In this document: positions 5,844 through 6,698 of the stretch, piece after piece
Layout of the letters: each line of letters starts with the position of its first letter
Position numbering within the stretch: the first letter of the stretch is position 1
Origin: Rhodosalinus sp041685465
GTDB lineage: Bacteria; Pseudomonadota; Alphaproteobacteria; Rhodobacterales; Rhodobacteraceae
Length of the DNA stretch: 6,698 bases
Direction of reading: 5' to 3'
Assembly (NCBI RefSeq): GCF_041685465.1
Contig: NZ_JAWLFS010000171.1
Coordinates: 1-6,698 of the forward strand
Notes under the pieces: generated by a model
Database searches by the model: none
Seen by the model: only the letters and a program-made list of their open reading frames with translations
Told to the model about the DNA's origin: nothing
Position numbers and translations under genes: made by a program

Positions 5844-5925
5844 GTCTTCTTCTTGGGACACGTCTCCTCGGGGGGGGATGGCGCGCGCGTGCCGCGCGCG
5901 CCAGAGGGGGCAGACAGCCCCCTCT
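5844..5925 (-). repeat. Structured repeat, copy 3, filling the glcD-glcE spacer
   Basis: On the minus strand this has the same order of parts as the copies at 65-132 and 154-219. Hairpin 1 pairs 5925-5917 with 5911-5903 (9 bp, loop TGTCT). Hairpin 2 pairs 5902-5893 with 5889-5880 (10 bp of alternating G and C, loop GCA). A run of eight C (5877-5870) leads into GAGGAG (5869-5864), where other copies have GGAGTATTT. The tail CCCAAGAAGAAG (5857-5846) resembles CCAAGATGATGG. Hairpin 1 includes two bases of the glcD stop codon TAG (5926-5924), and the tail runs into the glcE ATG. The core is diverged, so membership in the family is an inference from order, spacing and partial identity. Possible effects are stabilising glcD mRNA, reducing read-through to glcE, or setting the glcE start. 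Confidence 0.55.
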
Positions 5926-6698
5926 ACTCCGCGGCGAGCCGTGCGCCGCGCCGGGCCTCGGAGACCGCGAGCGGAAAGACCTTCGCCGGGTTCAGGAGCC
6001 AGGCGGGGTCGAAGACGTCCTTCACGTCCATCTGCGCGGCGAGATCCGCGGGCGCGAACTGATGGCTCATCAGGTCGCGCTTTTCCACGCCCACCCCGTG
6101 CTCGCCCGTGAGGCAACCGCCGGCCTCGACACAGGCCTTCAGGATCTCCGCGCCGAGCGCCTCGGCGGTCTCCAGGTCGCCGGGGGCGTTCGCGTCGAAG
6201 AGGATCAGCGGATGCATGTTGCCGTCGCCCGCGTGGAAGACATTGGCGACCCGCAGCCCGAACTCGGCCGAGAGCTCCCCGATCCGGCCGAGCACGCGGG
6301 GCAGCTCGGAGACGGGGATCGTCCCGTCGAGGCAGATGTAGTCGCCCATCTGGCCCATCGCGCCGAAGGCGGACTTGCGGCCCTTCCAGATGCGCGCGGC
6401 CTCGTCCTCGTCTTCCGCCTCGCGCAGCTCGACCGGGTCGTGGCGGCGCGCGATCTGCGTGATGAGACCGAGCTGGTGGTCGATCTCGGCCTCCGCGCCC
6501 TCGACCTCGACGATCAGCAGCGCCTCGCAGTCCGGGTAGCCCGCGTGGGCGAAGGCCTCGGTCGCCTCGATGCAGGGGCGGTCCATGAACTCGATCGCTA
6601 CCGGCAGCACGCCGGCGCGGATGATGTCGCTGACGCAGGCGCCCGCGACCTCCGAGGAGTCGAAGCCCATCAGCACCGGGCGCGCGCCCTCGGGTTTC
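5924..6698 (-). CDS. glcD: Glycolate oxidase FAD-linked subunit GlcD, C-terminal part
   Basis: The last ~257 residues of GlcD (E. coli GlcD is 499 aa); the start lies beyond the right edge. GlcD is the catalytic FAD subunit that oxidises glycolate to glyoxylate, feeding glyoxylate metabolism or clearing phosphoglycolate-derived glycolate. What is visible is the FAD-linked oxidase C-terminal domain: LMGFDSSEVAGACVSDIIRAG, WKGRKSAFGAMGQMGDYICLDG, NVFHAGDGNMHP (HAGDGNMHP at about 6235-6209), and the end motif GGCLTGEHGVGVEKR (roughly 6120-6077) with family-conserved His and Glu residues. The typical ending LNPAKVFP is followed by a short polar tail and TAG at 5926-5924. It is first in the order glcD-glcE-glcF; the operon promoter is outside the window. 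A related D-lactate dehydrogenase is possible by this domain alone, but glcE and glcF beside it make GlcD the firm reading. Confidence 0.95.
   Translation of the reverse strand, partial: KPEGARPVLMGFDSSEVAGACVSDIIRAGVLPVAIEFMDRPCIEATEAFAHAGYPDCEALLIVEVEGAEAEIDHQLGLITQIARRHDPVELREAEDEDEAARIWKGRKSAFGAMGQMGDYICLDGTIPVSELPRVLGRIGELSAEFGLRVANVFHAGDGNMHPLILFDANAPGDLETAEALGAEILKACVEAGGCLTGEHGVGVEKRDLMSHQFAPADLAAQMDVKDVFDPAWLLNPAKVFPLAVSEARRGARLAAE

Noticed and set aside
4875..6062. 395-residue plus-strand open frame over glcE and the end of glcD
   Set aside because: It crosses the glcE gene, the structured spacer and glcD, shows no recognisable motif and has no ribosome-binding site.
1..6698. CRISPR array, insertion sequence, prophage, toxin-antitoxin or defence genes
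   Set aside because: No direct-repeat arrays, transposase motifs or phage-like genes were seen; all coding space is taken by housekeeping or metabolic genes.

Overview
The window is very GC-rich DNA with no sign of mobile genes. Gene content and protein style suggest an alphaproteobacterium, most likely Rhodobacterales/Rhodobacteraceae. Support comes from the close resemblance of RluA, TruB and GlcDEF to that group as I remember it, a heat-shock promoter plus ROSE-like leader before an Hsp20 gene, and copies of a short element with a CCCCCGGAGTATTT core that I associate from memory with these genomes. Genus cannot be told from the sequence alone.

Layout, left to right. Positions 1-240 hold no gene. 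They carry a small GC hairpin (16-40) and two copies of a ~67-nt structured repeat facing each other (65-132 and 154-219). rluA (241-888, minus) and truB (998-1903, plus) are two RNA pseudouridine synthases transcribed divergently from a 109-nt spacer with a candidate promoter for each. truB converges on a minus-strand hsp20 gene (1964-2437). A 10-bp stem with a U-tract on the hsp20 side lies between them. Upstream of hsp20 is a ~93-nt structured leader whose last hairpin hides the Shine-Dalgarno in a ROSE-type arrangement, preceded by a sigma-32-like promoter.

The right half is a minus-strand cluster in the order glcD (partial, runs off the right edge), glcE, glcF and a secreted trypsin-like protease gene. 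GlcD, GlcE and GlcF are the FAD, FAD-like and iron-sulfur subunits of glycolate oxidase, which turns glycolate into glyoxylate and passes electrons to the membrane. glcE and glcF are separated by only 2 nt. glcD and glcE are separated by 80 nt filled by a third, diverged copy of the structured repeat, whose tail reaches the glcE start codon.

The protein genes are ordinary and well recognised. The points most worth following are the probable RNA thermometer before hsp20 and the repeat element, whose second hairpin differs in sequence between copies yet stays paired, and which lies inside an operon.
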